Shown: positions 1-13,025 of the stretch, piece after piece
Position numbering within the stretch: the first letter of the stretch is position 1
Layout of the letters: every line of letters starts with the position of its first letter
NCBI GenBank assembly: GCA_000320605.2
Contig: KB445808.1
Span: forward strand, 248,001 to 312,000
DNA from: Gelatoporia subvermispora B
Lineage: Eukaryota > Basidiomycota > Agaricomycetes > Polyporales > Gelatoporiaceae
DNA length: 64,000 bases
Reading direction: 5' to 3'
Made by a program: the position numbers and the translations under genes
The notes under the pieces: generated by a model
Told to the model about the DNA's origin: nothing
Seen by the model: the letters and a program-made list of their open reading frames with translations, nothing else
Databases searched by the model: none

Positions 1-70
1 AACCCGATTGAAGCTCTCTGTCGGACCTCCCGCTACTTCAGATCAGTCTCTTCTCGCTGTGCACAAGACT

Positions 71-3000
71 ATGACGCCGTCGTTGCGCGACCAGCAGCCG
101 TTTGTACCTGGGGCGGGTCGCTTATTCTACAGTCCGAAGAAGAAGCGACTCAATAATGTCAACAAAGCGGTGGTTCACGATCCTGCTCGCATCCTCGAGA
201 TCCAGCGGCTGCGGAAGCGTTTGGAAGAACTTGAAAACCCGCCAGCGTCCTCTCAGACGTGCGACGACGGTGACGATGGCTCGGCAGACATACAGATGGG
301 GACTACATCTGCAGATGATCCCGGAGACGGCTTGTATGAGCAGGATGGGCTGGCGGACTCCAGCTCCAGACTAGATGACACCAATTCCGAGCCGCCCGAC
401 ACCCTAGAGCCGGAACGAAAACGCCGGCGAACTACTCACACTGCGGATATCGCATCCATGCACTCGCGATGGAAGAATATTCTACCCACGATTGTTGAGC
501 CATTGCTCCAATACCTGCAAGATAGTTCGGGAAAGCCGGTGGCGACGCACTTTGCGCCCAATCACCGCTGCACAGGCTCACAGTGCTCGCAGAAGAAGCA
601 GGATGTTACTATTCTGTTTTGGGATCGTGAGCATTCCACTTGCTCTTTGATATCCAGTTCTGCGGGCTAACACACACACACCTTGTAGATTATGAGAACC
701 ATTCGGTCCCATACTGCCAATGTACTCCACTTCCACATGTCCTTATAACATCCGGGATGTTCCCCACCTCGCCCTCCCAGCCTCGTATTGCGGTTTCTAT
801 CGACCTCCTTGAGTTCTATTTTGCTCTTTTTGAACGCTCCGGAGATGCCGTCACCGCTCTCGCGCGTGCAATGCGCAATTACTACACAAGGCGCGGCTGG
901 CGCGTTTTGGACAGCAAGGTAGGTCTCGTAGTCTTCTTCTTGTGAGACAGGTGCTAATTCCAATCTACAGGGTGTTCCTATACTTGACCCGTTTCGCCGA
1001 CCTCTGGGTTTTGCTATCCAGTGGTACGACAGTGTACGCGTGCTCATCGCCCGTACGCTCGATGATGCCGTCGAGAAGGCTCGCCAGATGATCGCGGCTC
1101 GAGAAGGTGCAGACAGTTCACCTTCGCCTTCGCGTCCTTCCGACATGTCGACGCCCTCGCAGCTCCCTCACTTGCAGCCTCCCAATCTCTTGAACGAAAC
1201 CGCTACATCATCGTCGGACCGACCACTGCCGGCCACATCATCCCTGATGACCCCACTGTCTCCCTCAAGCACTTCCCACGACACTAGGAAACCGGGCGTC
1301 CGCCAGTGCTCATCGTTTCTGCAACGTCGCTGCCCGGCCTGCTTTGGCGGCTCTAACTGGGGCAGGACTCTTGCAGCGTAAGTGCATCCAAGATGCATCA
1401 GGTGTGCACCACAATTAACTGCTTATTCCGTCAGAGGCGGCGATATCGTTGTTGCTGTCGATGGCAATTTTAGTCACCGACACCTACGAACGTCGGGTGA
1501 GGGACTAGAGTTCTACGAGCCGGAGTACTTCATCCCAAAGGAGAAGGTGGACTGTGTTGGCACGCGGATCGAGCAGTTACGCCAGGCCGGCAAGAAGCCG
1601 AAGGCTACGTATGTACCGAAGGTCCCCGATGAGGCGGTGGATGCATGCGAGAATGGACATGAAGCTGCAAATGAACAGAAGGCCAAAACGAATGCTGATC
1701 GTTTTGACGATACGGGTATCATGGCCCTTGTCTGTAGCCACGATATACCTATCTATCTGGCCAACATCGACACTCCAGGAGAGCAATTGAAGTACGCCGT
1801 ATGTCTGGTAGGAGAGCTCTTCGCGAACATCCCGGATGATGCCGTTGTTGCTGTATTGTATGACATCGGATGTGTTGCTGATCGTGGAAACAGCTTGGTA
1901 TGTCATAGTTTGCTGCAAATACCTACAAAAGCTGATACCCTATGTGTTCCACAGTATTCATACCTCCCCGATCATATCACGGATCGTCTGATATGGGCAA
2001 TCTCTATCATGCATGCATATGGGCATCAGTGGGCGTGTCAGCTCGTTTACAACCCACGCTTGCGCCCCGGCTTAGGCCTCCGCGATGGCGAAGGAGTCGA
2101 GCGCCTTTGGGCCAGGCTACGAGTTTTCATCGCGATCACGCGAACCTCAGGGGTGCGTTTGAATTCTCTAACGTCGCCTATACTTCTGACACAGTTCAAC
2201 AGCGTACACGGCGCATCTGGCTCATCGATCGACAAGTGCGAGTCATTGCGGAGGAGATGCGGAACAATCTCGGCTTGTTTCTGGTTCATAAGCTAACACA
2301 CGGTGTTTCTGAGCAACGTGCTAAGGCTCGTGCAATCCTGAATAGCATTGCTGTGTCGGAAGCTGAGCTGCGTGAGCAGTGGTCCATGCAGCAGGCTGCT
2401 CAGTTGTCCGTTCGGGCTCGTATGTTTATACATATGTTCAGGGGATCCAGCCACTGACCATCGAGATCGCTTCCAGATGCGCCTGTCCGTCTGAAGAAGG
2501 AAGTAGATGCAATTCTTGCACTGCAGAACGATGTCGACCGCGTAGAGGCGGCACTTCAAGCCGTGCGAACCCAACTATCAGATGGCGAACCCTCTGAGCA
2601 AGCCGATATCATCTTATCGACCCTCGAGAAGACGTCCAAAGACCTTAGCAAGCGAGTCGACAACTTGTACACCTCTCTGAATGTCGGCACAAGCTTCCCC
2701 GAGCTCAAAGGTCTCGACGCGAACTTTGTCAAGATCTTGATCCTCGCCCGTGACATCAAGTGCAACATCCGCAAGCGGGTCACTGCCCAATTCCTTGAGT
2801 ATGACCGATTGGATCGCGCTGCCGGTGGCAAGGACAATCCGCTAGGTGCACATCAGCTGATGTGTGTATTTCTGTATGATAACTAAGTCTCGCACAGGGA
2901 CTAAACTGCACCAACACACTCGCAAGGCCATCTCGAAGAGGCAGCCATCGATATTGACTGCCATCCGCAAGTTCAATAGGTACTGTATCATGCTCGCTGA

Positions 3001-4811
3001 GGAGGCGAAGAAATATGACATACCATCCACGATTCCCATCCCGGAACAACTTTCTACTGACCTCGCGAAGCTTCGCGACAATCCAAATCTATATGACGAT
3101 GTGTGGATAAGTTCTCTCCCGCATCAAGGTACTCAACGACCACGCTGGCTAGAAGATCAATCGGTCAGAGAGGGGATACAGGCAATGCTAAAGATTGACC
3201 GGTGCAATGAGGAGGAGGCACGTCTTCGTCGAGAGGCCCAGAACATGTGCGCATGGTTCGGGCGGGAGCTAGCTGCTACCGAGCTCGCTTTGCTCACCTT
3301 TGGTAGTGCGTAATCAGGTGTACCGTGTCCGGATCCCTGTGTACTACTTATCCGTTCTTTCAGATGCATTATATGCTCCGCTGCTCCAGCAGAGGCATGA
3401 TGATGTTGCGCTGCTGCAGCGGAGATGGGATACTTCCCTACTTCCTCCTGGTAGCTTGAAGTCGCAAGTGTCATGGGCTTCCGATGTCGTTCGACAGGTC
3501 CTCCAGACGACCCGTTTCAGCCAGCATCCATCTGGCAACTTCACTTCAATCTTGACTCCTCTTGCAACGTTCGACGAAGAGGAGATGGAGGATCTCGTGG
3601 AGGACCTCGGTGATGACCCCCAGATGATTGACATCCTTGAGGAGATTATGTCCTCAGAGGATGAAGCTCAGATGGCCACTCCGGCCATTGCATCCATAAC
3701 CGCTGCCAAGGATGACGGTTGGGATGCGAGGCAACCTGGGATGCAAACCTGTAAGAGTGATGTCCAGCTCACTTCACAAGGGTACAGCGATGACGACTGC
3801 AGTTGCTTTGGCACAGGTTCCGGCGCAAATGACATATTGGTCCTTGCACAAAAGCCCGAAGACGACGAGGAACACTCTAGGATACCTCAGCTATCATCGG
3901 ATGGTGTACAGTATATCTGGGAATGCCCGGTACGTGACATCCGTGATGCTGTGTCCCACTGCTTATTTGTGTGCATTTGCCTAGGATAATCTGCGCCGGG
4001 ATAGGTTTACAGACTCAAGAAACATCCAAATTGTTGGCGCGGTCTCCCGTCTATCCTCCACACGAGTTATGCCCCGCGGAAATGGCCCACGGTCAGCCGT
4101 ATTCAGTCCAGGCGATTTGTTGCTTCTTGCTTCACCAGACAGAATGCTGAATTCCGATTGTATCAATGAGTGCGCGATTCTCCTGCAGCAACATTTCCCC
4201 GGTATCAGCAGTCAAGACTGCGCCATATTTTCAACTTATGACATCATCTCAGCTGCTCAAGAGCATGCAAGTGGTACGCTTGAACGTTCTATACAGCACA
4301 ACTTGTACTGGGAACGTGACTGTTGGCTTATACCTATTCATCGTGAGCCGACCAATGACCAGGTCGGTCACTGGACCCTGGTGATAGCTATCATCTCGAA
4401 GCGGCAATTCTACCACTTTGACAGCCTCGCGATAAGAAGTGTGTGGATAGATGACATCAAGGTGGTCTCTGCAACTAACTACAAGTTCTGTTGTTGACCG
4501 ACGTTCCATCACAGCGTGCACATCGTCTGATCCGCCGCGTCTTTGAACTAGCTGGATGTGAGCCCCCACCAGGCACATGGCATGCCATGCCCCTTATTGT
4601 ACGTCTTTGAGTATCTTAGTATCCTACCTTCTGATGCAGTTTTTTGTAGACCTCCCCTGTGCAGAGAAATGCTGTTGACTGTGGTGTATGGGTTTTGGCG
4701 GTCATTGCTGCACGACTTCGCGGCTTTGATTTGACAGGCCTAGAAGAGGAGAATTTACCATTTTTCCGTACTTATCTTTGCGGTCTGATATCTCAGATAC
4801 CCGAACAATAG
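71..4811 (+). CDS. KDZ-family transposase with C-terminal Ulp1-like cysteine protease
   Basis: My model has 12 exons: 71-626, 689-918, 971-1377, 1435-1897, 1955-2152, 2203-2419, 2477-2845, 2898-3302, 3364-3929, 3985-4461, 4515-4598 and 4650-4811. It gives 1,377 residues with every junction in phase. The frame is open to base 2, so the true start may lie upstream of the window. Residues 167-197 form a Cys/His cluster (C167, C172, H186, H190, C195, C197) of the CxC type that accompanies KDZ transposases. The transposase core carries the expected acidic residues: D407 in VDGNF, D541 in LYDIGC, and E598/E601 in DGEGVERLW. The C-terminus is a Ulp1-like peptidase with H1266 (GHWTLV), D1283 (HFDSLA) and C1335 (VDCGVW). 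The family moves DNA by cut-and-paste in the nucleus. The protease may process the transposase or remove SUMO; that role is inferred. I see no stop or frameshift. Confidence 0.85.
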
Positions 4812-4824
4812 ATGAGCATAGAGT

Positions 4825-5571
4825 CTAGTATACATCATAATGGTCAAAGGTTGTACAGCTGAGATGCATGTTCGTGAGGCTCTGCCAGCTCAGAAGAGCT
4901 ATGTCGTACATTAAGAAGTAATCATCAATCGAGTCCATGAGATCAAGGTTATCCCAGAGACAGTAAATTCGCCGTGCTAGCCACTCCGCGTGAATATCAT
5001 CCTCTTCTGCACCTGTAAACAAGTCGGTCTCGCTCTGTGTTCTCTCCCATTCTCGAAGCAATTCACTGAGACGTCTCAATCCTGTCTGATAAACATTCGC
5101 CACATAGCCGTCGCGGCAGAGGGACATCCGGAGCTGTCCTTCTGTTCGAAGTTCAGCACATAGTCTTCCTTCTAGTGTGCGCATATCAGCCTGCTAGTGG
5201 ATGGGCGATCAAGGTTAAGATGGCGGATATGTTGTGCGAGGAGATTTGGTCATACCGTGTATGTGTTAACAGGGCAAAACGCTAACGTTACAAGATGCTC
5301 CGGTAGCTCGTTAGGCCGTGATGTAGGTTCAGTGACATTTGCTGGAAATGTTCTGAGGAGTGTGCAGTGCGATGCCTGTGCCTGACCGGATGTCTTTTGT
5401 CTGTATGCCTTGCGGCGCGCTTTACCCCTGTGAGAAAGCTTGATTAGGCGAGACAACTAAGCAAACAGCACGACCATACACGCACCGCTCAGTTGTATCC
5501 CTCCTCTTCTTGTACTCACGCTGAGCAGCCTGGCGGTCTTTACGGGTAAAGTGTTTTGCTCGTTGGCCCAT
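4825..5571 (-). CDS. Small basic protein tail-to-tail with the transposase, unknown function
   Basis: Three exons (5571-5486, 5427-5256, 5190-4825) give 207 residues. Introns have GT-AG borders and the frame is kept at both joins. The protein starts MGQRAKHFTRKDRQ and its first 45 residues are strongly basic (KKRR, GKARRKAYRQK). The C-terminal half is predicted helical and acidic (SETDLFTGAEEDDIHAEWLARRIYCLWDNLDLMDSIDDYF). Short mushroom proteins with a similar MGQR start are common near transposons in my recollection, but I cannot name a family. The stop codon lies 13 bp from the stop of the KDZ-Ulp1 gene, so the 3' ends almost touch. That suggests the two genes travel together. It could instead be a lineage-specific host gene. 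Confidence 0.65.
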
Positions 5572-6225
5572 GGTTGAAGAGCAAGAATGCTAATGCGAAG
5601 TCGGAAATGCACTAGGTTCCCGAGAAGCACAGTGGCGTCGTGTAGGTACTGATACCTCGTATCGGAACACTTTCATTTACACAATCAGAGAGTCTCATTG
5701 GACTTCTACAAGCTTTAAGATACACTATACAGTAGTGTATGGTCCGTTCCCGGCACTCACAAGAAGGACCACATAGCAAATATCATGGCCTAGGATGTCT
5801 CCGGGAGTTATGTTGTGACAGGGCCCTCCGATATTCGCTCTCTCATTGGTCAGTTACCATTCAGCCATCCATGCGGATTTGGCCAGGACATTTCATCCTG
5901 ATGTCATCCACCTCCAAGAGTAAGTTGGAATATGCCATTTTCAGTCATATGATCGTCGCTGATCTGTATCTGGCCAGCCTCGTTGAATTGGATGACATCC
6001 GCGATGCTTCCTGGATTCGCGGTGCATGTGCTGCTAAATGCAAAAAAGTTGGGACTGCCGTGTCGTCTCGTTTTCCTGGGCCCCATCCTCCATCCTACCC
6101 GTCATCCCATCGACCAGAGCCTCAACACATACAACCGCCTCAAACAACACCTGAATACTCTTCTGAGTCATAGGTGTGTGGTCCCAACCATCAGTGCTTA
6201 CGGTGTACTAACCCAATACAATAGA
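5572..6225. other. Intergenic, divergent promoter region
   Basis: This 654 bp lies between the starts of two genes that read away from each other (5571 leftward, 6226 rightward), so it should hold both promoters. An open frame on the plus strand (5739-6173) has no recognisable protein character. I see no repeat or RNA gene. Confidence 0.5.
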
Positions 6226-9200
6226 ATGGGGCGTGGAAAATCCTCGTCGCGACGAGGCACTGGAATGGCGACACGTCGCTCATTGCGAACACGTTCAACC
6301 CGCGCCGCCGCCTCTGATGCTGTCGCTCACGAGAATGACGCGCTCGACATTCCTGTCGAGGCTTCATACACGATGGTGCCTCACCCTCTGCAACCTTCCA
6401 TTGCACCTCCTACGCAGCTGCATGTCCCCGCGCTTCCACCCATAGAGTATCCTACACGTCACTATCCATTAGTTATGAATCCTCCACCGCCTTCCGCAGA
6501 ACCCTTCATAGAGCATCCTCCTATTACTACACTTTCGCAGCAGTCCTTGGGCAGCGAAGCTGACGAGTTCGACGACTATATGCCAACCATGTCTGATCTT
6601 GAGCACTTCGACGGTCTCGACTCGCAGCTGCAGCACCACAGCAACTCTGTCTATGGTGATGATCCGGAGTCACCATCCCCGACCTCTGCGATGGCTGTGC
6701 GCTATAGCCAAGCAGGATATGTACGTATCATTGTTGTATCTTTTCGATAGCAGCTTACCTATAGCACTCCCAGATCGCAGACCTGTCAACCAATGGACAT
6801 GCTTCGCCGGACACCCTCACCAATGGGCCCTCGCAGATCCCTCCCCCTGCGCCATTGACATCTGCTGATGTTTTGGCGAGAAGACCTGCTGCTAAAGACC
6901 TACTCCGGATGTTTGAGGAGCGAGCCAGAGCCGGCATTCCCACCCTGCAGCCAACCAATTCGTCGCCCATGCGTGGTAACTCTGCACCACCAGATAATGG
7001 CGACATTTTCACGTCTCATCATCACGCTGGTGCACGCCTGCCCCCTCTATTCCTACGTCACATGAATCCTGTTCCTGCTACTGCACCTGGGCTGCCCGAA
7101 TCTCTACCTGCTAATTCTGGGCAGCCGGAACATGCAGGAGGACGAGGAGAATCTGCACCTCCAACACCTCAAAGCCAGCGGAGAGCAGCTCCATTGTCGG
7201 TGTCGAGACCGCTTCATCCAGTAGGACTTGGTGTTCCTTCTCTCCTTGCATCACTCGTGCTCCCCATGCTCGTCCCGGAACCTGTGGCCAGTGCTGCCAG
7301 TCCACCGGCTGCAGTCACGGTACCGGAGACTTTGCACATCCGGGTCGAGTCTCCGTCATCGGGAAATCATCTAGGTGCTATTGCAGCGGACAGCCTGATC
7401 TTTCCGGATCCATTAGGCAATGGCTGGCGTCCGCCAAGCACACCGCCCCCTAGGACTCGGCTGCTGCAGCCGTACTCACCGCTCCCGCCGTCATCTCCCC
7501 TGCCACCATCCCCTGCGTCTGATGTTGGTCAGAACATTGCATCAAATCCTCCCGACGTCACTCCGGATGTTCAAGTCGATGTTCACAAGCAAGAGGCGGT
7601 CGTGGATGATGCTGCTGCAATGGCCGTTGAACAAGAGGCATCCAAGACGAAGCCGCAGGACCCTGCCGCCGAGAACGACGAGCATGGAGGCACAAACCTC
7701 GATGATATCGAAGATGATGAGCCTGACTACACCATCGATGCCACGCAGCTTCAAGACGAGCTATCCGATGCGCAGGTGGAAGAGCGTCGCGTGGCAGGCG
7801 AGCTCTTGCAGCGTCTGACTCAGAAATGCCGGGCGATTGATACCATGTTCCATGACATTGCAGCGTCTGAGCCGGGCGTGACGTCAGAGCAAGTGCGACG
7901 GCTCTGGACTAGTCTCCATACAGATGCTCGTCAACACGTTAACATCTGGGGACTATACCAGATGTTGCACAGTGATCGTACCGCCGCAGAGTGTGCACGA
8001 CTTGGTCCGAACGAAGATGGTATGTATCCAGTACGTTGCGAAACATATATAAAGCTAACTTCAACCTACCTTAGGCAAGATCCTGGTATCGCATAATCGA
8101 AAGATTGTCGCCAAATGCTTCGAAAAGTTCAAAGAGGCATACGCAAATGACGAGGAAAAGATGCACGAGATACTTCTCACCAATTACCATATCCGTATGC
8201 TTCTCGGCCCGGACGGTGCTACTGTTGCCTCACGCAAACGGATGTTCCACAAGTTTACGGGTAAACTTGTGCAATCCCTTGATACTGCGCATGTCCGGTG
8301 GGGATTTGAGAGCATCCTTCTGACCTCTGGGAATAATCCTCAGCAAGACGATGGTGTGGGATTCATGTATGAAACCGAAGGAGCGGCCGGAGTAAGTCTA
8401 ACATCACGTCATTGTGTACACATATCTGATATCTTACTAGTTCGTTGAATGGGTGACCAAAATGGACCCCGACACGATAATCGGGCTTCTACGTTCCCAT
8501 GCTTCGTAAGCCTCTTTTACTCAGATGTAAAGCAAGTGCTAATATCCGTGTTCCAAAGGCATCTCAGCGCAAACATTATTGTAGAACGCACTCACGAGGC
8601 TGCGAATCTGGCTGCCGGCACATCCTCAAAAGCCCTAGCAGATGTCACTAAGCGTACTGCAGAGCCACGTGGCGGCAGCCGGGATGCCTCTCAGGCTATC
8701 CAGAATGCCGACACGCTTTCGAACTATGTCTTTGAGCGGCTCACAGCGACAGGAGATGCCCTCACAAAGCAGCTGAGACTTCGTCTCATGATAATGATCT
8801 GCGTAGCTCGTGGCATCAAGCCGACAATTGAGAACACCTCCCAATGCCCATGGGTATCACTCCCGACGTACCTGCGGCGTCACAAGCTCGTTCTTATCAA
8901 CTACCCAGAAGATGTGCCTTATCCGGGCCATCCCGACATGGATAGAAGCAAGGGCATCGCCGCGCTTCATGGGCCTGAGCGAGAACGGCTGGCCAGGGCA
9001 CTTGAACATCCAATATACCCGCTCAAATTTGTTGCCGACTCGGACTACGAAGAGAATCAGAACCGTAAGTGATCCCCTATCTTATATTTTGTCAGTGTCT
9101 CATGTACGGCCATAGGTCACGGTGACTATCTCGTCATTGTGGGAGTCCCTCCGGCAGCATCCTCGAAACATTCCCGTGGGCTGCGGGTCTTCTGGTCATC

Positions 9201-10983
9201 ATCATCGGAGGCTCCATGGGCAGACTACAAGGGCCCTCCGCGCCGTGTGGACGATGATATCTCACCTGTAAGCTCCCCAAAAGCCACGGAGGAGACCGGC
9301 AACACAGCAGGTGATGATACGCAGCCCAAGGCTCCTTCTCCGCCTGTTGCAAAGCGCACTCGTACAGGTGGGGTCGTTAAGATGCGGGTGGTTGAGGTTC
9401 AATCACAGTCGGATGATCAGCCACGCCTGCCGTCAGAGGATGATGATGACGACGACTCTTACCACGACTCAGAGGAGGAGACGAGAGATTCCAAACGTGT
9501 AAAGTTCACGGAGAATGGTCTTTCGCCATCTCCGGCACCGTCCGGCACGCCCACACTGGAGACTCTGCCTGCCACAGACATCCAGGATGTCATGCCGAGC
9601 CTCGGGCTCGGTGATACATTGAAAGTGCCCACTCAAAAACCCCTTCCGCGCCGTCGCGCCCCTGGTGTTCCCAAGCCTATTGGTTCCAAATCGAAGTCCC
9701 CCATTCCCAGTGGATCGTCCGCACCGCAGCCTACCAGTTCGAAGGTGCCGCCGCCTAGTGGCTCACGTGTGCCGCCACCTACTGGTTTGCGTGTACCACG
9801 GAGTGGTCCACGTGCGCCACCACCCATCTTCGGCCCTGGACAGACTTACGCAACGACGTCCGAGGAGGACTATATTGAGTATGTGGGCATGCGCAAATTA
9901 CCAGGTGTGCGCCCGCAGCGGAGCCCTGACTTCGAGGTTGTTGATGATCCGTCCATGCCCATGAAGATCGCTAAGAGAGCTGTAGCGAAGAAGGGCAAGG
10001 GGACAAAGCGGGGTCTTGATGCCGAGCCCATTGACAATGCACCCTCGCACGCGAAGGGAGCTGGTGCAAAGCCGACAGCATCCAAGAAGTCCAGGTTGAT
10101 GCCGCAGGACTCTGACGTCGAGCTTGTGGATGTGGCGCCAATGCCTCCGAGAGGTCCCGGTCTGCCCAGAGTGACCGTTACAAAGAGACCGAAGATGACG
10201 CACGAACAGCAAACTCGGATGAAGCAGCATGTGAAGGAGCGCTTGTCGAGATACTCCCAGGATGAGATCAAGACACCAGCAGAGTCGATAGCAGTCACAG
10301 CGGGACCATCCTCAAAGCATCAGCCGGCTGTAGCGGCTGCGCTCCCAAAGATGCCTGAGTCGACGACCTCTGCGACACCTGTTGCGGGCCTCGGAGGTAA
10401 TCGCAGCCATGCTACGTCACGTCACGATGAGGGTGTACGCGAGCTCGAGCAGACAGAGAAGCATGTTGCCCTCCCCATGCAAACTATCTTCAGGCCGCCT
10501 AAGTTGAATGCGACACAGGGCAACCACACACCGGCCAGCCTTGGCGAGCCTTCTACCGGTCCGTCCGTGAACCAAGAAATACCCGATAGTCAGCGCGACT
10601 ACCTCGAGCTTCAGGCGCAAATCCGGAAGGCACATAAGCCTGCAGCTAGAGTTATTCGGTCCCGCATCACTGGCAACGTCACCCCAGCTGTGCCGTCATC
10701 AACTGCACGAACCATATCACCAGCCCCAGGGCCGTCCAACTCCAATTTACCTGCACCTGCGACCGCCCCGCCTGTTGTGCCTGTACCTGCCCTGCCCATC
10801 ACGCCTGCGCCTGCTCCACTGATTCCTCCCGATCCCGCTGTGCCGCAACCGGCCGTGATGCCTCAGCTTGATCTTGGTCAAATTGGCGGCATGCAGATCA
10901 GTGCGGAGGTCATTGCTCTTGCCCTAGCGCTGCAGCGGCAACTCCAAGAGCAGCAGCACCAGAACAGTGCTGCCCAAAGGTGA
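6226..10983 (+). CDS. Large protein of unknown function with low-complexity flanks and a conserved-looking core
   Basis: Six exons (6226-6720, 6774-8019, 8075-8391, 8441-8505, 8559-9064, 9116-10983) give 1,498 residues with all junctions in phase. Residues 1-30 are rich in Arg and Ser. Residues 30-470 are Pro/Ser-rich and likely disordered. About residues 475-870 form the only globular-looking part. It opens with an acidic helix (DDIEDDEPDYTIDATQLQDE) and includes DTIIGLLRSHASHL and a stretch ending LRRHKLVLINYPEDVPYPG. Residues 880-1498 are again disordered, with short Pro repeats of the SGSRVPPPTGLRVP type near 9740-9830 and many basic patches. I do not recognise a family. The layout fits a nuclear or chromatin protein, which is inference. 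It sits head-to-head with the small gene ending at 4825, so it may belong to the same mobile block or be an expanded mushroom family. Confidence 0.7.
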
Positions 10984-13025
10984 CAGACAGGATGACTCCG
11001 GTATGTCGCCGTGTCGTGTTCTCGAACAACAGCCGTACAAGCCATACATCATCTGCAGAACATCAGTAATTGTAACGTTTTCTTGTTCTATTTCCTTCTT
11101 GTCATGAGGCCTGCTTTCTATTTAGTCCTCCTCGTGTGCTTGTGCTCAACGTCCCGTCGCGCAACCATCGCTCGCCCATTCCCAATGTACTTCTTGAACC
11201 CCGATCAGATGCATCTGTCAATACGAGACTCTTACTGTTGACTCGTGCGCTTTGTAATCAGTTCTTGTCCTGTGGTCGTGCATTTCTACTCGATCCTGAT
11301 CTACTTCTTGGACCTCACTTGTTGCCACTGACTTGATTTCCCATTTACTCGTGTTATCTGGCTATCTGCGATAGTATGTACGATTTCTTGTGTACACCCC
11401 GCTGCTGCTATCTTTTGTGGCTGTCATTTTGTATGTGTCTACTGTAATATGATGTCTGCAGACCCAACACTGTGTGCGAATTCCCGGAATTCGTTCAATT
11501 CCCAGCTCCATAACCCCGCTACCACCTGCAAACACCCAGTTCTGCAGGCCCAGTAGCACCTCTAGCCGCACCGCCTACCCCCTTGATAGTATGGCGATGT
11601 CGTGGGGATGCTCTCGGCGAGAACTGAACACGAGCCGTCCAGGAGGCCTCGGCGGGATGGAGCCTCGAAGGCCCATGGCGCCCGACCACAATAAGGGCCT
11701 ACGAGGCCCATTACATAAGCATAAGATGTCCGGACTGAGGTGAGCAGGTTCTGCTTAACATCAGAAGCGCTCGAGAGGATTGGTATATGCCCGTGATGCG
11801 ACGAAAACAGAGTCCAAGGATGTGGGTTGACAGTTGGGCCTATGATCATCTGGTCAAACAGACGCGATACCTGTCAGCAATTATTAGCACTATTCCCAGA
11901 GGCTGAATCCACCGCCGTGTTCGACTGCCGTTCGAGGAGGCGCGGTCAGCGATGTCTTCGCAGGCTAGCGAGGCTGGAAATCGATTCCTAGTGACAGCCA
12001 GTAGTCCATGAGTTTGTTCAAGCATCGTGTTAGACAATCTCAGAAAGAACGTGATCGATACGATCTCGAAGTTTCCGAGCACAGACTGTTCACAATACGT
12101 GCACAAACAGCGATGGCGCGTGCAACCGAGACGAACATGGCGGTGTCTCCGCTTAGTGGATTGAACATCGATAATTGGCCAAGATGCGCGTATGTATGTA
12201 TATACGATGAGATACTGCAGTAGTGGGACATTGGGTTTCAGCAATGGGGCTAGCTTCTACAAGACAAAGGTCGGAGTGGACATACCGGCGCCACCCTCCA
12301 ATCTGCATCGCGTCCATTCTGACATGAGCCTCATGCGACATGTGAAATGGAGAGAAACGATTGCTCACGAGCGAGTTGCATCCCAGTGAGACCACTTCAC
12401 GCCACCTAGGATCTCCCACTTTTCCACTTGTTCTCCACTCTGCCCAACAATCGAAATATCGTCTAAGGAATACTAGCCTCGCCCCATACTTATACCATCC
12501 ATTCCTGACCATCTCATCCCTATCAGTTCAGCAGCACTCTGTCTAGTGAAGTTCGTGAAACCCGGGTGCGACCTAGTTATCTTATTGCCACGCTTTACTA
12601 ACGATGGTCCCTCTATGCCAGGTGCCCAGCGCCTCTCATCCAGACTAGGTACTGCAATCAAAGCTTCGCCACATGCCCCACAAGGGTAGCTAATTCTGGC
12701 TGATGAGCACCTTCGCATAGGATCCTCTGAGTATCGAGCGCAGCAGCGGCATGTCTAGCATGTGGGCTCGGGAGTGGGCCGCTCAGGTGATAAGAGACAT
12801 CAATTTGTTCCAGAGGTGTATTGCTCTTGGAAGACCATCTCGAGAAACATTTGTGCGCCGGCTAGTGATGATTAGGAGAACACCCAAAAGCATGAAGCGG
12901 TAGTTGGTACAGAATGACCGAAGGCGAAGTTGTAGGCGCTGGGTTCAAATGTGCTTCACACGGTAGCACGTTGCACGCTTATCTTCGATCCGAGCAGACA
13001 GATTCGACGCTTTACAACACCCATC
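10984..13025. other. Intergenic, no gene recognised
   Basis: About 2 kb on either side of 12000 holds only short frames with no family resemblance and no convincing splice pattern. A small near-palindrome built on GAATTC lies near 11478-11494. Its 3' end should hold the promoter of the DUF3445 gene. Confidence 0.4.

Noticed and set aside
671..682. Short CA repeat
   Set aside because: It is only about six units inside an intron of the transposase gene and looks like an ordinary pyrimidine/purine tract before the acceptor.
5739..6173. 144-residue frame upstream of the 1,498-residue protein
   Set aside because: No family features. It sits where the divergent promoters should be.
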